Below, one piece after another: positions 23,601-33,435 of a DNA stretch of 64,000 bases. The notes under the pieces are model-generated. The model was not told the DNA's origin, made no database searches, and saw only the letters and a list, made by a program, of their open reading frames with translations. The position numbers were made by a program, and so were the translations under genes. Source of the DNA: Nymphaea colorata (lineage: Eukaryota; Streptophyta; Magnoliopsida; Nymphaeales; Nymphaeaceae). Location: NCBI RefSeq assembly GCF_008831285.2, contig NC_045149.1, forward strand, positions 21,892,535 to 21,956,534, in the 5' to 3' direction. How positions within the stretch are numbered: position 1 is the first letter of the stretch; every line of letters begins with the position of its first letter.

Positions 23601-24617
23601 AAGTTTTTCAAAGCATACAACATGATAAAGGGTATGTGTGCAAACTAAAAAATGCCCTTTGTGGCCTTAAGCAGTTCCGCCAAGCTTGGTTTTCATGCCT
23701 AAGTGAAGCATTTGTTAAAATTGGGTTCAAGTGTAGCAACGCTGATTATACAATGATTGTTGTTATTCGATCTTCAAAAGTAACCATTTTGCTTGTTTAC
23801 GTACATGACATTATATTGACAGGTGATAACAAAGATTTCATGGCCCAAGTCAAAACTTATCTAAATCAGCAATTTGAAATTAAAGATCTCGGGATCCTAC
23901 GATACTTCTTGGGTATAGAAGTTGTGCATTCCACAAATGGAGTATTTATATGTCAAAGGAAATACACTCTCGACCTCTTGAATGAAACCGGTTGCTTGGG
24001 TGCCAAGGTTGCAAACACGCCCCTTGAAATGAACTGCAAATTGAAGAAAGAAGAAGGGGATGACATCGAAAACATTCAAAGTTTTCAAAAGTTGGTTGGA
24101 AAACTCATATACCTTACCGTCACTCGACCGGATATCACCTATGCTGCTAGCCTAGTAAGTCAATTTATGCACAACCCGAGGTCAAGACATGTCAAAAGTC
24201 TACATCAAGATATTGTACGTTTGTCAGAGGAAACTTCGTAACTTGGAAGAGCAAAAAACAGTTAGTTGTGGCTCGATCGAACACAGAGGCTGAATATAGG
24301 GCCATGGCTTCATATCATATGAGTTGATATGGATAAAAGCATTGCTCAAAGATATGAAGATTGAAATGAGAGAGTCTATGAAGCTTATGTGCGACAACAT
24401 GGCAGCAATCTACATTGGAGCTAATCCTGTTTTTCATGAACGCACTAAGTACATTGAAGTCAACTGTCACTTTATTAGAGAAAAAATACAAGATGGAACT
24501 ATTAACACACCACATGTCAGAGTCGAATTTCGACTTGCAGATATCCTTACAAAATCTCTTGAAAGGGATCACCATATATATATCATGCACAAGTTGGGGA
24601 AGATCGACATCTGCTGA
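20670..24617 (+). pseudogene. Broken Gag-Pol of element A
   Basis: Gag begins at the ATG at 20670 (MADSNQSS; LKITSILLND; YLSWAKAARFFLSGRSK). TGG has become TGA at 20889 and the frame shifts nearby. The zinc-knuckle region is altered (TYCKKNWTSSRKMLG). The protease motif reads DRGATDHM instead of DSGATDHM. After the pre-integrase motif (HARLGHISDRSL) the integrase core is deleted near 22260-22440; only the part from about 22440 on remains. RT segments (YVHDIILTG instead of YVDD) and RNase H pieces follow, with stops at 23315 and another deletion near 24220. It is not functional. Confidence 0.92.
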
Positions 24618-24635
24618 CCAACTTGAAGAGGAGAC

Positions 24636-25014
24636 TGTCCATTACAAAGAGATAAGGAGGCGATCCACCATATTTGGGAAGGAGATATCTATAGATTTGA
24701 GTGTTTCCTCAATCAGCACAGATTTGGGTGTTTCCTCATTTTGGCGCTCTCTTCTTCATGATTGTTGGAATCAATCCCAACAATATCGGCTGAAGGTTTT
24801 TTGTAACTTCCTCATAAAAATGTTTTCATCTAAAGATGTTTGTAACTCTATATAAAGTGTGAATCCCTACTATAAATGAGTGAGAAATATTATGAAGAAG
24901 AAAACCCTTTTTCTACAGTGGATGTATGGTACAAGCCGAAACACGTAATATGCTGCCTTCCTATGCTCTTTTCTTATTCCCATCATCTGTTTCTTCATTA
25001 CATGCGTTCTAACA
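24636..25014 (+). repeat. 3' LTR of element A
   Basis: 379 bp, preceded by a purine-rich tract GAAGAGGAGAC. It contains TCTATATAAAGTG, a likely LTR TATA region that falls in or near the segment missing from the 5' LTR. Confidence 0.9.
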
Positions 25015-25019
25015 GCAAA

Positions 25020-25905
25020 CGTGAAGAACTTGATGACCATTAGCAATTCGATCCAACACTGCCACTTGTTTCCATGAGCTTTTTCACAATGTTATCCTTG
25101 TCAGACACTTGTCTATATTTTATTCGTTGCTTTATCCTTTCAATAGTTTCACATTGGAAGCGTTTGTAAATTGTAAGGTGGGGTTCGACCACTGGCGCTG
25201 ATTTTGACGTTAGTTTAGCGTCAGGGCTGCAGCATTCTGTTGTAGTGCATGTATTTTTCTGTATTAGCAGTCATGCAGCAGAATTACTGTAAATTTGTTT
25301 AGATATTTTTTTGTAGAGTCCTTATTAAATTATGATCGTCCATTTGTTTGGGCTCACTATATCTTAGTTGGTGTCCTAATTGTTTCACGAGGCATATTAG
25401 AGCTCAACAATAGAGCAACTTATGCTTTTGACTCAGCGACTGTATATTTCATACTCTGTTTTCAACAACAACTCCGTTTTATGTGTTGCATTTCTATCAG
25501 TTCTCAAATTCATGTAACATTTTTTAAAGTGTCCAAAGAATCTCCCCAAATGCTTAGTTAGTCGCATGTGACACTAACATAGCGTTAGTGTCACTGTTCC
25601 CAAGCAGTCCCCAAGATAATGCTGTAAGATGACGACATATTTGCCGTTCCAACTGGGGAGACAAATACAAAGATATTATTGATTTGTTGGTTGAATTTGG
25701 GCATTCCCGTGGTCATCATTTCAAAGAGTGAGCTGGATGATATTAATCAAAGTGCGCATGGGCCAGTCGGATAGGATTTTCTTCTACTGTTTTTTCTGCA
25801 AGAAACCGATGTGTTTATGGAAGGATCAGCACGTTCGGAACAGGCCACCATTCGGATGTGGATCAGTCAAGCGACTCGATCCAAACTCTTCCATTTCTAA
25901 CTCTC
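25020..25905 (+). repeat. Duplicated lectin upstream block R, copy 2, right part
   Basis: Collinear with 14396-15272: GTGAAGAACTTGATGACC, GCGTCAGGGCTGCAGCATTC, CATTTGTTTGGGCTCACTAT and the lectin promoter core TGCGCATGGGCCAGTCGG. No separate gene is seen; the short ORFs are not conserved. Confidence 0.85.
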
Positions 25906-25913
25906 TATAAATT
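25906..25913 (+). promoter_or_regulatory. TATA box of lectin at 26014
   Basis: TATAAATT in CTCTCTATAAATTCCACATC, 108 bp before the ATG. Confidence 0.8.
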
Positions 25914-26013
25914 CCACATCAGCCCCTGGTGAAGCCCAACCCAGCAAACATCTCCCCATCTTCCTCTTCCAACAGATCTCTCTGCAGAGAGCTCAAACTC
26001 GAGCAAATTTTCG

Positions 26014-26427
26014 ATGGCAGCTAAAGCCATAGGCATACTAGCTCTCCTGGCCACACTCTCCACTCAGGCCGCTGCAGTGGATGTGCTGTTCAGTGGGCAG
26101 ACTCTCTTTGCAGGTCAGTTCATAGAGAACGGGCCTTACAGGTTCATCATGCAGTACGACTGCAACCTTGTGCTCTATATCAACGGAAACAGGGCACTGT
26201 GGGCTTCCGGCACTGCCGGGAAAGGCACTGACTGTAGGGCAACCCTACAGAAAGACGCCAACTTGGTTGTCTACACGGGAAGTAGAGCTCTTTGGGCGAG
26301 TGGGACGGCGAGAGGGCAGAGCAACTACGTTCTCATAGTACAGTTCGACGGGAATGTGGTGATCTACGGCCCTTCTATCTGGGCTACCAACACAGTTCAG
26401 AGTGCCAGCAGGAAACTCAAGCCGTAG
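26014..26427 (+). CDS. GNA-type mannose-binding lectin (QYD type)
   Basis: An intact 137-residue precursor. The start MAAKAIGILALLATLS lacks the QVV seen in the copies at 9111, 15389 and 59596, a difference shared with the gene at 32167. The mature chain begins near VDVLFSGQTLF. The sugar sites QYDCNLVLY, QKDANLVVY and QFDGNVVIY are complete and the Cys pair (YDC and TDC) is present. The end GPSIWATNTVQSASRKLKP matches the lectin at 9111 exactly, so these two are the closest QYD relatives. This one also keeps its TATA box and an AATAAA signal, so it is the only QYD-type copy here with both promoter and CDS intact. Element A lies about 1 kb upstream. Confidence 0.95.
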   Translation: MAAKAIGILALLATLSTQAAAVDVLFSGQTLFAGQFIENGPYRFIMQYDCNLVLYINGNRALWASGTAGKGTDCRATLQKDANLVVYTGSRALWASGTARGQSNYVLIVQFDGNVVIYGPSIWATNTVQSASRKLKP

Positions 26428-26513
26428 ATCCAAATTAACGTGCCCGCTATATATATATACGCCGTTGCTTCCTATATATTAGCAGCGTGCGAGTCTGGCG
26501 AGGACCTCTCGTG

Positions 26514-26519
26514 AATAAA
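26514..26519 (+). terminator. AATAAA polyadenylation signal
   Basis: In CTCGTGAATAAAGTACGCAC, about 90 bp after the stop; the same context as after the 9111 gene. Confidence 0.6.
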
Positions 26520-26639
26520 GTACGCACTGTTGTTTAATTCCTAGATATATTTGCAGAGTGTATCGTGACTTTTAGGACCATCAAAGTCTTTGATTGTTGC
26601 TTCAAGAGTGATTGTCTACTGCTGTTATCAATAAAATCA

Positions 26640-27060
26640 TGTTTTACCTAGAATGTCATAATCTGATCTCTTGTTTTTGTCTTTTTCCTTTTTAAGTGGA
26701 CCATTGAAGAAAATTTCACATGGCAGGAACTGTAAGAATTATATGAGAATATGACCTTCTCAGACAGAAATTATGTCAATTAATTTCTCCCGCTTCATAC
26801 ATGGCACATGATATCTACTTCTACAAGGTTCAAGACCTACACAAGGTGTGGGTTTTACATACATATGTAATCTGATGTTAAACCGGATGTATATTTCCAG
26901 GCAATACTAGATCTCGAAAACACATAAAAAAGTTAGTTTCCAAAACGTGATGCCCAAGTTTAATAAGCTTTGCAAAATTTTAATACACAATTTAAATATT
27001 TTTATTGGCAATTGTATAGCAAGATAAGAATAATAATAATGATATTAATAATAACAAGTG
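26640..27060 (+). repeat. Lectin-unit 3' flank block, copy 4
   Basis: Landmarks as in 390-780 but more diverged (TTTCACATGGCAGGAACTGTAAG, CACAAGGTGTGGGTTTTACA, GGCAATTGTATAGCAAG). Confidence 0.75.
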
Positions 27061-27880
27061 TTCACAACTAGCACCTCATTTCAAAAAGGATCAAATCTTA
27101 GCCCACCAGCGCCGGAAAAAAGAAAAACAACCGGTGTGAACGTGAGACATTGTTGAACAATTTACTAGTTCGCCGTAAGAATACTGAGACGTTCTCGTTG
27201 ACATGCAAGATATTGTTGACAATTGCTAACTGCAGTGGGAGATGTTGCTGCCAACCGGTACTGCCAGGAACTGCCTGTGGTGGCATTGGGTGGCGACGAC
27301 CCCATCCTTCTTTATACAAAAGGAGGTGGACGATGGCCTGCTTCAGTTAAAAAGATTTGCCTGAATAGCAAACTTTTCTTTTTCTGTTCTTCCGGGGACG
27401 GGCGGGCAGGTTGTCGCCGGCAACTCCATCAGGGCAGTTCCCAGCAGCATCAGCCAAAAAAAAATATTTGCCTTTCTCTTAGCAAGGGGAAGCCATCACC
27501 TTACCTACATGGTGCTGGTGCTGGGCTGTCAGCGAGGCCTCAGTGCGCATCTCGAATGCTGCTGAAAATCATGTGAATCGTGTGATGCTTTTTAATTAAT
27601 CATGCACACCCTTTGTATTGCATTTGGGAGCCATGATTAAACAGAGTTCAAGATACCTCTTCTAGATATCCTTGTCAATATATATATATATTTCTAATAT
27701 TCCATCCTCGTGCACGTTAGAATATTTGTAATTTTTCTAATGTGTAGAAATACATGCCCCTCGTCTCACTAATTAGGACCTAATCTCCATTAACAAGCTA
27801 AATTAACTCATGACTTTCACTTTACACATGCTGGTTGTGTTCTTTGAAGCTGCCCGAGTAACTGCGACAAGAACAGCTAG
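27061..27880. other. Intergenic DNA with a GC-richer patch
   Basis: The part at about 27220-27560 is GC-richer and open in two frames (for example CQELPVVALGGDDPILLYTK), but I see no domain and no paralogous copy with a kept frame. A related but shorter piece of the left part (TCAAATCTTAGCCCACCA) occurs near 41630. I call no gene. Confidence 0.4.
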
Positions 27881-28003
27881 AGGGGCTGTTTGAGAACAGT
27901 GACAGTATGTTACGCTTTCAAAAATGTTTTATCAATCTGTCCAATCTTTTGAAATAAAAATATAAAACAGTGACAAACAGTTGCGATTCTCAAACAGCCT
28001 CTG
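27881..28003. mobile_element. Small MITE with GGGCTGTTTGAGAA termini
   Basis: GGGGCTGTTTGAGAA at 27882 is mirrored by TTCTCAAACAGCCTCT at 27988-28003, giving about 15-bp terminal inverted repeats around a 123-bp AT-rich body. I could not define a target duplication with certainty, so the superfamily is open. The right end was later copied in a tandem duplication. Confidence 0.6.
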
Positions 28004-28085
28004 AGCAATGAGGATTACATGCTATGGATACGGTTGCGATTCTCAAACAGCCTCTGAGCAATGAGGATTACATGCTATGGATAGT
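27980..28085. repeat. 53-bp tandem duplication
   Basis: Two almost exact copies starting GTTGCGATTCTCAAACAG at 27980 and 28033. It includes the right terminus of the MITE at 27881, so it happened after that insertion. Confidence 0.9.
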
Positions 28086-28127
28086 CATCCACGTGAGCCG
28101 CAACCTTTTTTTCTCATCACGTTTCAA

Positions 28128-28300
28128 ACACGGCTAAGCAAATAAGTGGAGTGCGTGGCTGAGTCATACCCAAACTAGTGTTCTTACTGAGTCATCCCCA
28201 AACTAGTTTTCCTTTAACTTTCTTAGACTTATCTAAGCAAATAAGTGGCGTGCGTGGCTGAGTCATCCCCAAACTAGTGCTCTTACTTTTCTTAACAGTA
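28128..28300. repeat. Local direct repeats of unit sequence
   Basis: CTAAGCAAATAAGTGG followed by TGCGTGGCTGAGTCAT and CCCAAACTAGT occurs at about 28133 and 28227, with an extra GAGTCATCCCCAAACTAGT at about 28190. It is a decayed local duplication of sequence also found in block Q. Confidence 0.75.
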
Positions 28301-28714
28301 AGAGACTTATAGACGGCGCCTAAGTGCTAGTAATAATTTTTTATTCAGTTTGCTACTTTGCCTTAGTTAGTTGTCAAATGTGCAACGCTTGTATGCTTCC
28401 ATTTATTGAACATGATGAAATAAATTGTCAGCCTTGACAAAAAATTCCTAGTGACCATTGGGGAGCATTCCTACTTATGTTTCTATGTCACTTTCATTTT
28501 CATTTTAAGTGACATGGGTACTTCAATAGGGTCCACTAGACCTACCCATACTGCTATACTTGTATCTAAAGTAGGTGATTTTATGAAATGTTTTAATCTA
28601 AAAATATTTGTTTATTTAAATGTTGCTTTCATTTTAATTTTTTTTGTATTATTTTACATATATACATTTATGTATCATATCATAGTCACTTACGTGCATT
28701 TTCTAACTCCATCA
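28301..28714. other. AT-rich spacer before the MITE
   Basis: Block Q-like sequence and an open frame at 28451 that only gains its GC-rich C-terminal half by running into the MITE. I do not accept it as a gene. Confidence 0.5.
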
Positions 28715-28722
28715 CTCGTACT

Positions 28723-29227
28723 TAGGCCTGGGCATCGGGCCGGGCCGGCCCGGCTGGGTAACGGCCGGCCCGATCCGGCCCGCCCTCCCCTCTCCCTTAC
28801 CCCCGCCCTCCCAACCCCCTTTTCCTTTCCGGCTTTCCCCCTCCCGTCACCCTCCGATGGAGGGGGAGGGGGAGGGGGAGGGAGACGGAGGTGAAGGAAG
28901 ACGGAGGAGGGAGGGGGAGGGAGACGGAGGAGGAGGAGGGAGACGGAGGAGGAGGGAGAGGGGGAGCGGGAGCAGATGAGGGGGAGGGGGAGGGGAAGGG
29001 GAAGGGGAAGCGGAGAGGGGGAGCGAAGCAAGGCCAGAGGGAAGCAGAGGGGGAGTAGAGAGGGAAACGGGAAGGGAGAGGGAGAGGGAGAGTGGGGGCA
29101 GACTGCGGAGAGGGAGGGGAGCGGGGGACGGAGGCCGAGGGTGGGGAGTCAGGGCCGGGCTAGATTTTTCTCGGCCCGAACCCGGGTCCGATCGGGCCGG
29201 CCCGGCCCGGCCCGTTGCCCAGGGTTA
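28723..29227. mobile_element. GC-rich hAT-like MITE
   Basis: A 505-bp element flanked by an 8-bp direct repeat CTCGTACT (28715-28722 and 29228-29235). The ends are TAGGCCTGGGCA and TGCCCAGGGTTA, matching in 10 of 12 positions as inverted repeats and followed inward by GGGCCGGGCCGGCCCGG-type sequence. Eight-bp target duplications and termini of this kind fit the hAT superfamily. There is no transposase. The core (about 28855-29150) is almost pure purine on the plus strand, made of GGGGGA/GGAGGA repeats. Open frames across it on both strands are low-complexity artefacts. Confidence 0.8.
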
Positions 29228-29235
29228 CTCGTACT

Positions 29236-30379
29236 CAAACTGTACCCATGCCCATGTGACTCAGCTTTCATTTATTATAAGGCTTGATTCACAAGGATCG
29301 ATCCCTTGCTACACAAATTGGATTTTTTGATGCCTTGGTCCACTTGAGGAAAATTTAAATTTTTCAAATGGATGTAGGAGGAGAATAAGAGAAAAGTTTG
29401 TCTTATATTTTTTATAACCTTGGCATCCAGAGCTGATATTCATGTTCTCAGATACTGGAGCAAAATGAGAAGCCTAAAAGAAACCATAGAAATATGGGTC
29501 TAGCCATGGTTGACGTTGTTGCTAACAATAGTTGGAATAGAGTTTGCTTTAGTTGTCAAATGGCCATGCAAAGGTTGCAAACTTCCATCTCTTGAAAATC
29601 TTGCATATGATTATAGTAGCCTATGCCATAACCACAAATATTGGTTTTTTTCAAGTATTTTCAACAAAGCTGTTTTTCAATAAAAACTATGTGAAAATCT
29701 CGATAAATTTTTTAAATTTGAAACAATCCTAAAAATTGGGTAAAAATGAAAGAAATGAGAAACTAATAAGAGGACATTTAAAAACTAGTTAACATGAAAA
29801 ATATAATATGTTAATGATGATCAAATTATAATAATATAATTCAATTTGAGTTTAAAAGTGAATCCATGATGTCACTAACCTTTAAAGAAAAACAAAAACA
29901 AAGTGGAAAATGTAAAAACACGCGATAAATATGTATGAACATTTTTTCAAAACATGCACTTTTTGTGTTTATTTGTTTTTATCTTTTTTCTTGTTAATAT
30001 AACAATATTTTCGAAAATATGATGATATTTGTGGCTATATATATACCCTATACTACTCAATTAAGCTGCAAAATGTTGAAAAAGAAAAACTTTGGCACAT
30101 TTAGAATCTCAACCAAATGCACACAATACCAACAGTGCAAAAAACTAAAATACTAATAAAAGTAAGAGGAGAACATTGAAAAAAAAAATCATTATTAATA
30201 TCCGCAAGACAACACGACCATCATCCCTCGCATTAAGATATCCCCACAAAAGCAAGTGGTGGCAACCTGCATATATATTCTGATTTTAAACGAGATGTGT
30301 AGGCCATAGTGCAATATTTCTTTGTTTACAAGTACATTTCTAAGCAATAATTGAACTTGACAGCACATCAAAAAGTTTG
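29236..30379. other. AT-rich intergenic DNA
   Basis: The first 300 bp (GGAGAATAAGAGAAAAGTTTGTC near 29370) resemble the far right of the window near 63790, so they are part of the duplicated unit. The rest is AT-rich with no ORF of note. Confidence 0.5.
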
Positions 30380-30645
30380 TTTTACGTCAACGGAAACAGG
30401 GTGCAGCGGCTTCCAGCGGCGACGGGAAAGGCGCCAACCAGAGAGTCGCCGGCTTGGTTGTCTGCTCAGGAAATAATGCTCTCCGGACAGCGAGAAGTCA
30501 AAACTGCCGGCGGAGTGAAAAATATCTGGCCGTAAATTTTGTGAGGCTACAATGTAGCTACGTCGTGATATTACAGACGGATGGGCATGTAGTCCTCCGG
30601 TCCTTCTCTGTGGGCTACCAACACACAGGCGGTTCTGAATGGCAA
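30380..30645 (+). pseudogene. Strongly decayed lectin fragment
   Basis: Lectin landmarks survive in order: TACGTCAACGGAAACAGGG, GGGAAAGGCGCCAAC, GGCTTGGTTGTCTGCTCAGG, AATAATGCTCT and, at the end, TGTGGGCTACCAACAC. The first third is absent, frames are broken, and the Q-x-D-x-N-x-V-x-Y motifs are no longer complete. It lies between the intact copies at 26014 and 32167. Confidence 0.75.
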
Positions 30646-30884
30646 CAGTATATTTCACTGAAACTCGCATTCAAATTCAATGAACCTGGAGACTTATAAC
30701 CATGGATTCTGAAAACCTTTCAGATTACTTTAGTTGTTTGCCACTGTGAGGTTTCGGCCTCCATGGTAGCCTTATTGCTTACTACCTAAAAGAGGCTCAA
30801 CTTTTGAGCATCTATCTGGGACTTAAAAACTTCAGAGTTTTAAAACTTGATTAAATCATTACTAAAAAGGTTTGCTGAAATGAT

Positions 30885-31330
30885 ACTAAATTCTCAGAAG
30901 ATAAAATGCTGAGAGTTTTTATGTTTGTAGTTGATTATATTATGAAAATAAAAAGCTGACTGGAACAATTTTAAATTTTGAGAGGAAAAAAGATGGTCTT
31001 GCAGATTATACTAAAAAACTAAGCAAGATTTTACTAAATTCTCAGAAGAAAAAATGCTGTTAAGAGTTTTTATGTTCGCAGTTGATTATATTATGAAAAT
31101 AAAAAGCTGACTGAAACAATTTTAAATGCTGAGCAAAAGATGATCTTGCAGATTACACTACAAAAGCAAGCAAGATTTTACTAAATTCTCAGAAGATAAA
31201 ATGCTGTTAAGAGTTTTTATGTTTGCAGTTGATTATATTATGAAAATAAAAAGCTGACTGAAACAATTTTAAATGTTGGGAGGACAAAAGATGGTCTAGC
31301 AGATTACACTAAAAGACCAAGCAAGATTAA
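30885..31330. repeat. Three tandem copies of a ~147-bp repeat
   Basis: TTCTCAGAAGATAAAATGCT starts copies at 30891, 31039 and 31186 (periods 148 and 147 bp). Each holds GAGTTTTTATGTT, GATTATATTATGAAAATAAAAAG and AGCAAGATT. It is AT-rich with no ORF, and I see it nowhere else in the window. Confidence 0.92.
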
Positions 31331-31439
31331 TACTTGTCGTCATGGATGACGCCTGGTGGTATCAAGTGTAGGCGCAAAAAAATGAAAAGGTAAAAAAGAA
31401 AATTGACATTCATATTAATCATTTGGTTTATAGAAAAAA

Positions 31440-31910
31440 CATTAATTTTTATATAGATTAATGAAACACCGTCTATGATGTGAATTTGGATCGTATCTTT
31501 GTCTTCCCTGTTAGGTACTAAATCTAATCAAGACATTTGACTTTTTCGTTTGCTAGGAGATCTGGATTATGCAGTATGAGTTGTGAGTAGCTCGAGAGAA
31601 ATTTTAGTTCCCTGTCTATGTTAATAATCTGTCCTTTTCTTCAGTTGTAGCTTGCAATTCACCAAACACATCCACATAAACACAAGTGTCTTCATGGCGC
31701 TTACACTTAACAAATTATATATACTAATAGAATGCCTCAAAAAATTTATAGTGTCTAATCTTTTACTCAAATTTATGAAACAATAATAAGCTGTTCTCAC
31801 TATCCAATGGGCCCTTAAAACGTGACCTTAGCAGATGATATATGCAACATGTTATATGCAGTTCGAACTGGGAGACAAGTATAAAGATATTATTGGGGTG
31901 CTGAATGATT
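31440..31910. repeat. Duplicated block S, partial copy
   Basis: TTCCCTGTTAGGTACTAAATC, TGCTAGGAGATCTGGATTATG, GCAGTATGAGTTGTGAG and CACAAGTGTCTTCATGGCGC match 62040-62260. It is non-coding, part of the unit that carries the lectins. Confidence 0.7.
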
Positions 31911-32051
31911 TAATCAAACAGCGGATGCGGCAGTTCGATAGGATTCTTTTATTATTTTTTCTGCAAGAAAATTATGGGCTTATCTAAGGATCGGCACGTT
32001 GGAAACAGACCACCATTCGGGAGTGGATCAGTCAAGCTACTTCTTCGCGGC

Positions 32052-32059
32052 TATAAATT
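32052..32059 (+). promoter_or_regulatory. TATA box of lectin at 32167
   Basis: TATAAATT in GCGGCTATAAATTCGACCAG, 115 bp before the ATG. The upstream GATCCAAACTCTTCC segment of other copies is missing. Confidence 0.8.
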
Positions 32060-32166
32060 CGACCAGCAGCCACTGCTGAAGCTCACACAGCAAACAGCGA
32101 CCCATCTCCCCTTCTTTCTCTTCCACAGATCTCCCTGCAGAGAGCTCAAACTCGAGCAAAGTTTCG

Positions 32167-32583
32167 ATGGCAGCTAAAGCCATAGCCATACTAGCTCTCC
32201 TGGCTATCCTCTCCTCTCACGCCGCCGCGGTGGATGTGCTCTACAGCGGGCAGACTCTCTATGGAGGCCAGTTCTTAGTGAATGGGCCTTACAAGTTCAT
32301 CATGCAGGCTGACTGCAACTTGGTGCTCTACGTCAACGGAAACAGGGTGCTGTGGGCTTCCGGCACCAACGGCAAAGGCAGCAACTGTAGGGCAATTCTA
32401 CAGGCAGACGCCAACTTGGTTGTGTACACGGGAGGTAAAGCTCTTTGGGCAAGTGGGACGGCCAGAGGCTCCGGCAACTACCGCCTGAACATGCAGGGAG
32501 ATGGTAACGTGGTGATCTACGACGCTGCTGGACATGCTCTGTGGGCTACCAATACGGTTCAACATAGGAACAGGAAAATATAA
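32167..32583 (+). CDS. GNA-type mannose-binding lectin (QAD type)
   Basis: An intact 138-residue precursor with signal peptide MAAKAIAILALLAILSSHAAA and mature start VDVLYSGQTLY. The three sites QADCNLVLY, QADANLVVY and QGDGNVVIY are complete, and the Cys pair is conserved. Over the mature chain it differs from the lectin at 15389 at about six positions (for example AGHALW for AGRALW, and the tail HRNRKI for HANRKA). The 3' flank and even the downstream fragment are shared with that copy, so the duplicated segment is at least 1.4 kb. Promoter and AATAAA are present. The start is set by alignment; the QVV near the N-terminus is absent, as in the 26014 gene. Confidence 0.95.
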   Translation: MAAKAIAILALLAILSSHAAAVDVLYSGQTLYGGQFLVNGPYKFIMQADCNLVLYVNGNRVLWASGTNGKGSNCRAILQADANLVVYTGGKALWASGTARGSGNYRLNMQGDGNVVIYDAAGHALWATNTVQHRNRKI

Positions 32584-32631
32584 CTCGCTTCGCTTTCTGT
32601 AGGTCCAGTGCCCGTTTCTCCGCTTCCCGTG

Positions 32632-32637
32632 AATAAA
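32632..32637 (+). terminator. AATAAA polyadenylation signal
   Basis: In CCCGTGAATAAAATATATG, about 50 bp after the stop. A second AATAAA follows at about 32685. Confidence 0.6.
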
Positions 32638-32799
32638 ATATATGTACTGTTGCTTCCTACATATACGGGTCAGGACCGCCCGCGAATAAAATATGCACTG
32701 TTGCTTAGTTCCTATATGTATTTGTAGATTGCGTCATGAGTTTCATATCCTCAACGACTTTGATCGTAGTTCTCAATAAAATTACATATTATCTAGACT

Positions 32800-33230
32800 C
32801 AAAAGTCATAATCTGATCTCTTCTTTTTTTTCTTTGAAGAAAATTTCACATGGCAGGAATTGCAAGAATATGACAGTATGACCTTCACAGATACAAATTC
32901 TGTGAATTAATTTCTACCTTTTCATATGTACAAGATTGCACATGTGATCTACATCTACAAGGTTCGAGACTTACACAAGGTGTGGGCTTTTACATGTATA
33001 TAATCTGAATTTAAACCGGATGTATAGGCAACAATACCACATTTCTGGGTTTAGAAGTATGTTTCCAAGCAATACTAGATCTAGAAAACACAGACAAAAA
33101 TGTTAGTTCTACAAAGTGATGCCCAAGTCTAATTAGTTTTGCAAAATTAAATTGTACAGGGTCCTTAAATATTTTTATTGGGAATTGTATAGCAAGATAA
33201 AAATATAATAATAACAGTGTTTACAACTAG
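32800..33230 (+). repeat. Lectin-unit 3' flank block, copy 5
   Basis: Nearly collinear with 16040-16470, ending AACTAGCAGCATTGTCCTC. Confidence 0.8.
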
Positions 33231-33231
33231 C

Positions 33232-33435
33232 AGCATTGTCCTCTACCTCCTCTACTGAAGCAGGGCGCTTGTCGGCTTCCAGCGCCGACGGAAAAGGCGC
33301 CAACTGTAGGGCAATCCTGCAGAGAGACGTCAACTTCGTCGTCTGCTCAGCAAATGGTGCCCAAATGTGGTTTGTCTACTCAGGTAATAAAGCTCTGAAC
33401 GAGTCGGGTCGGACGGTGACGCCCCATAATTAATC
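33232..33435 (+). pseudogene. Lectin fragment downstream of the 32167 gene
   Basis: The counterpart of 16472-16640: GAAGCAGGGCGCTTGTCGGC, GCCAACTGTAGGGCAATCC, TACTCAGGTAATAAAGCTC and GAGTCGG. It retains about 21 bp around CAGCAAATGGTGCCCAAATG that the other copy lacks. No start, no third sugar site, frameshifted. Confidence 0.75.

Larger units (their letters stand above)
19976..25014 (+). mobile_element. Ty1/copia LTR retrotransposon A (decayed)
   Basis: A 5039-bp element bounded by LTRs that start TGTCC and end TAACA, flanked on both sides by GCAAA (19971-19975 and 25015-25019). The primer-binding site TGGTATCAGAGC follows the 5' LTR at once. Gag-Pol order is Gag, protease, integrase, RT, RNase H, as in Ty1/copia. 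The coding region has many stops and two sizeable deletions, so it cannot move by itself. It sits in the duplicated lectin upstream block, and the paralogous empty site is at about 14391. Confidence 0.95.

Noticed and set aside
28451-29287. Long open frames on both strands across the GC-rich region
   Set aside because: They arise from GGGGGA/GGAGGA simple repeats inside the MITE, are open on both strands, and have no domain.
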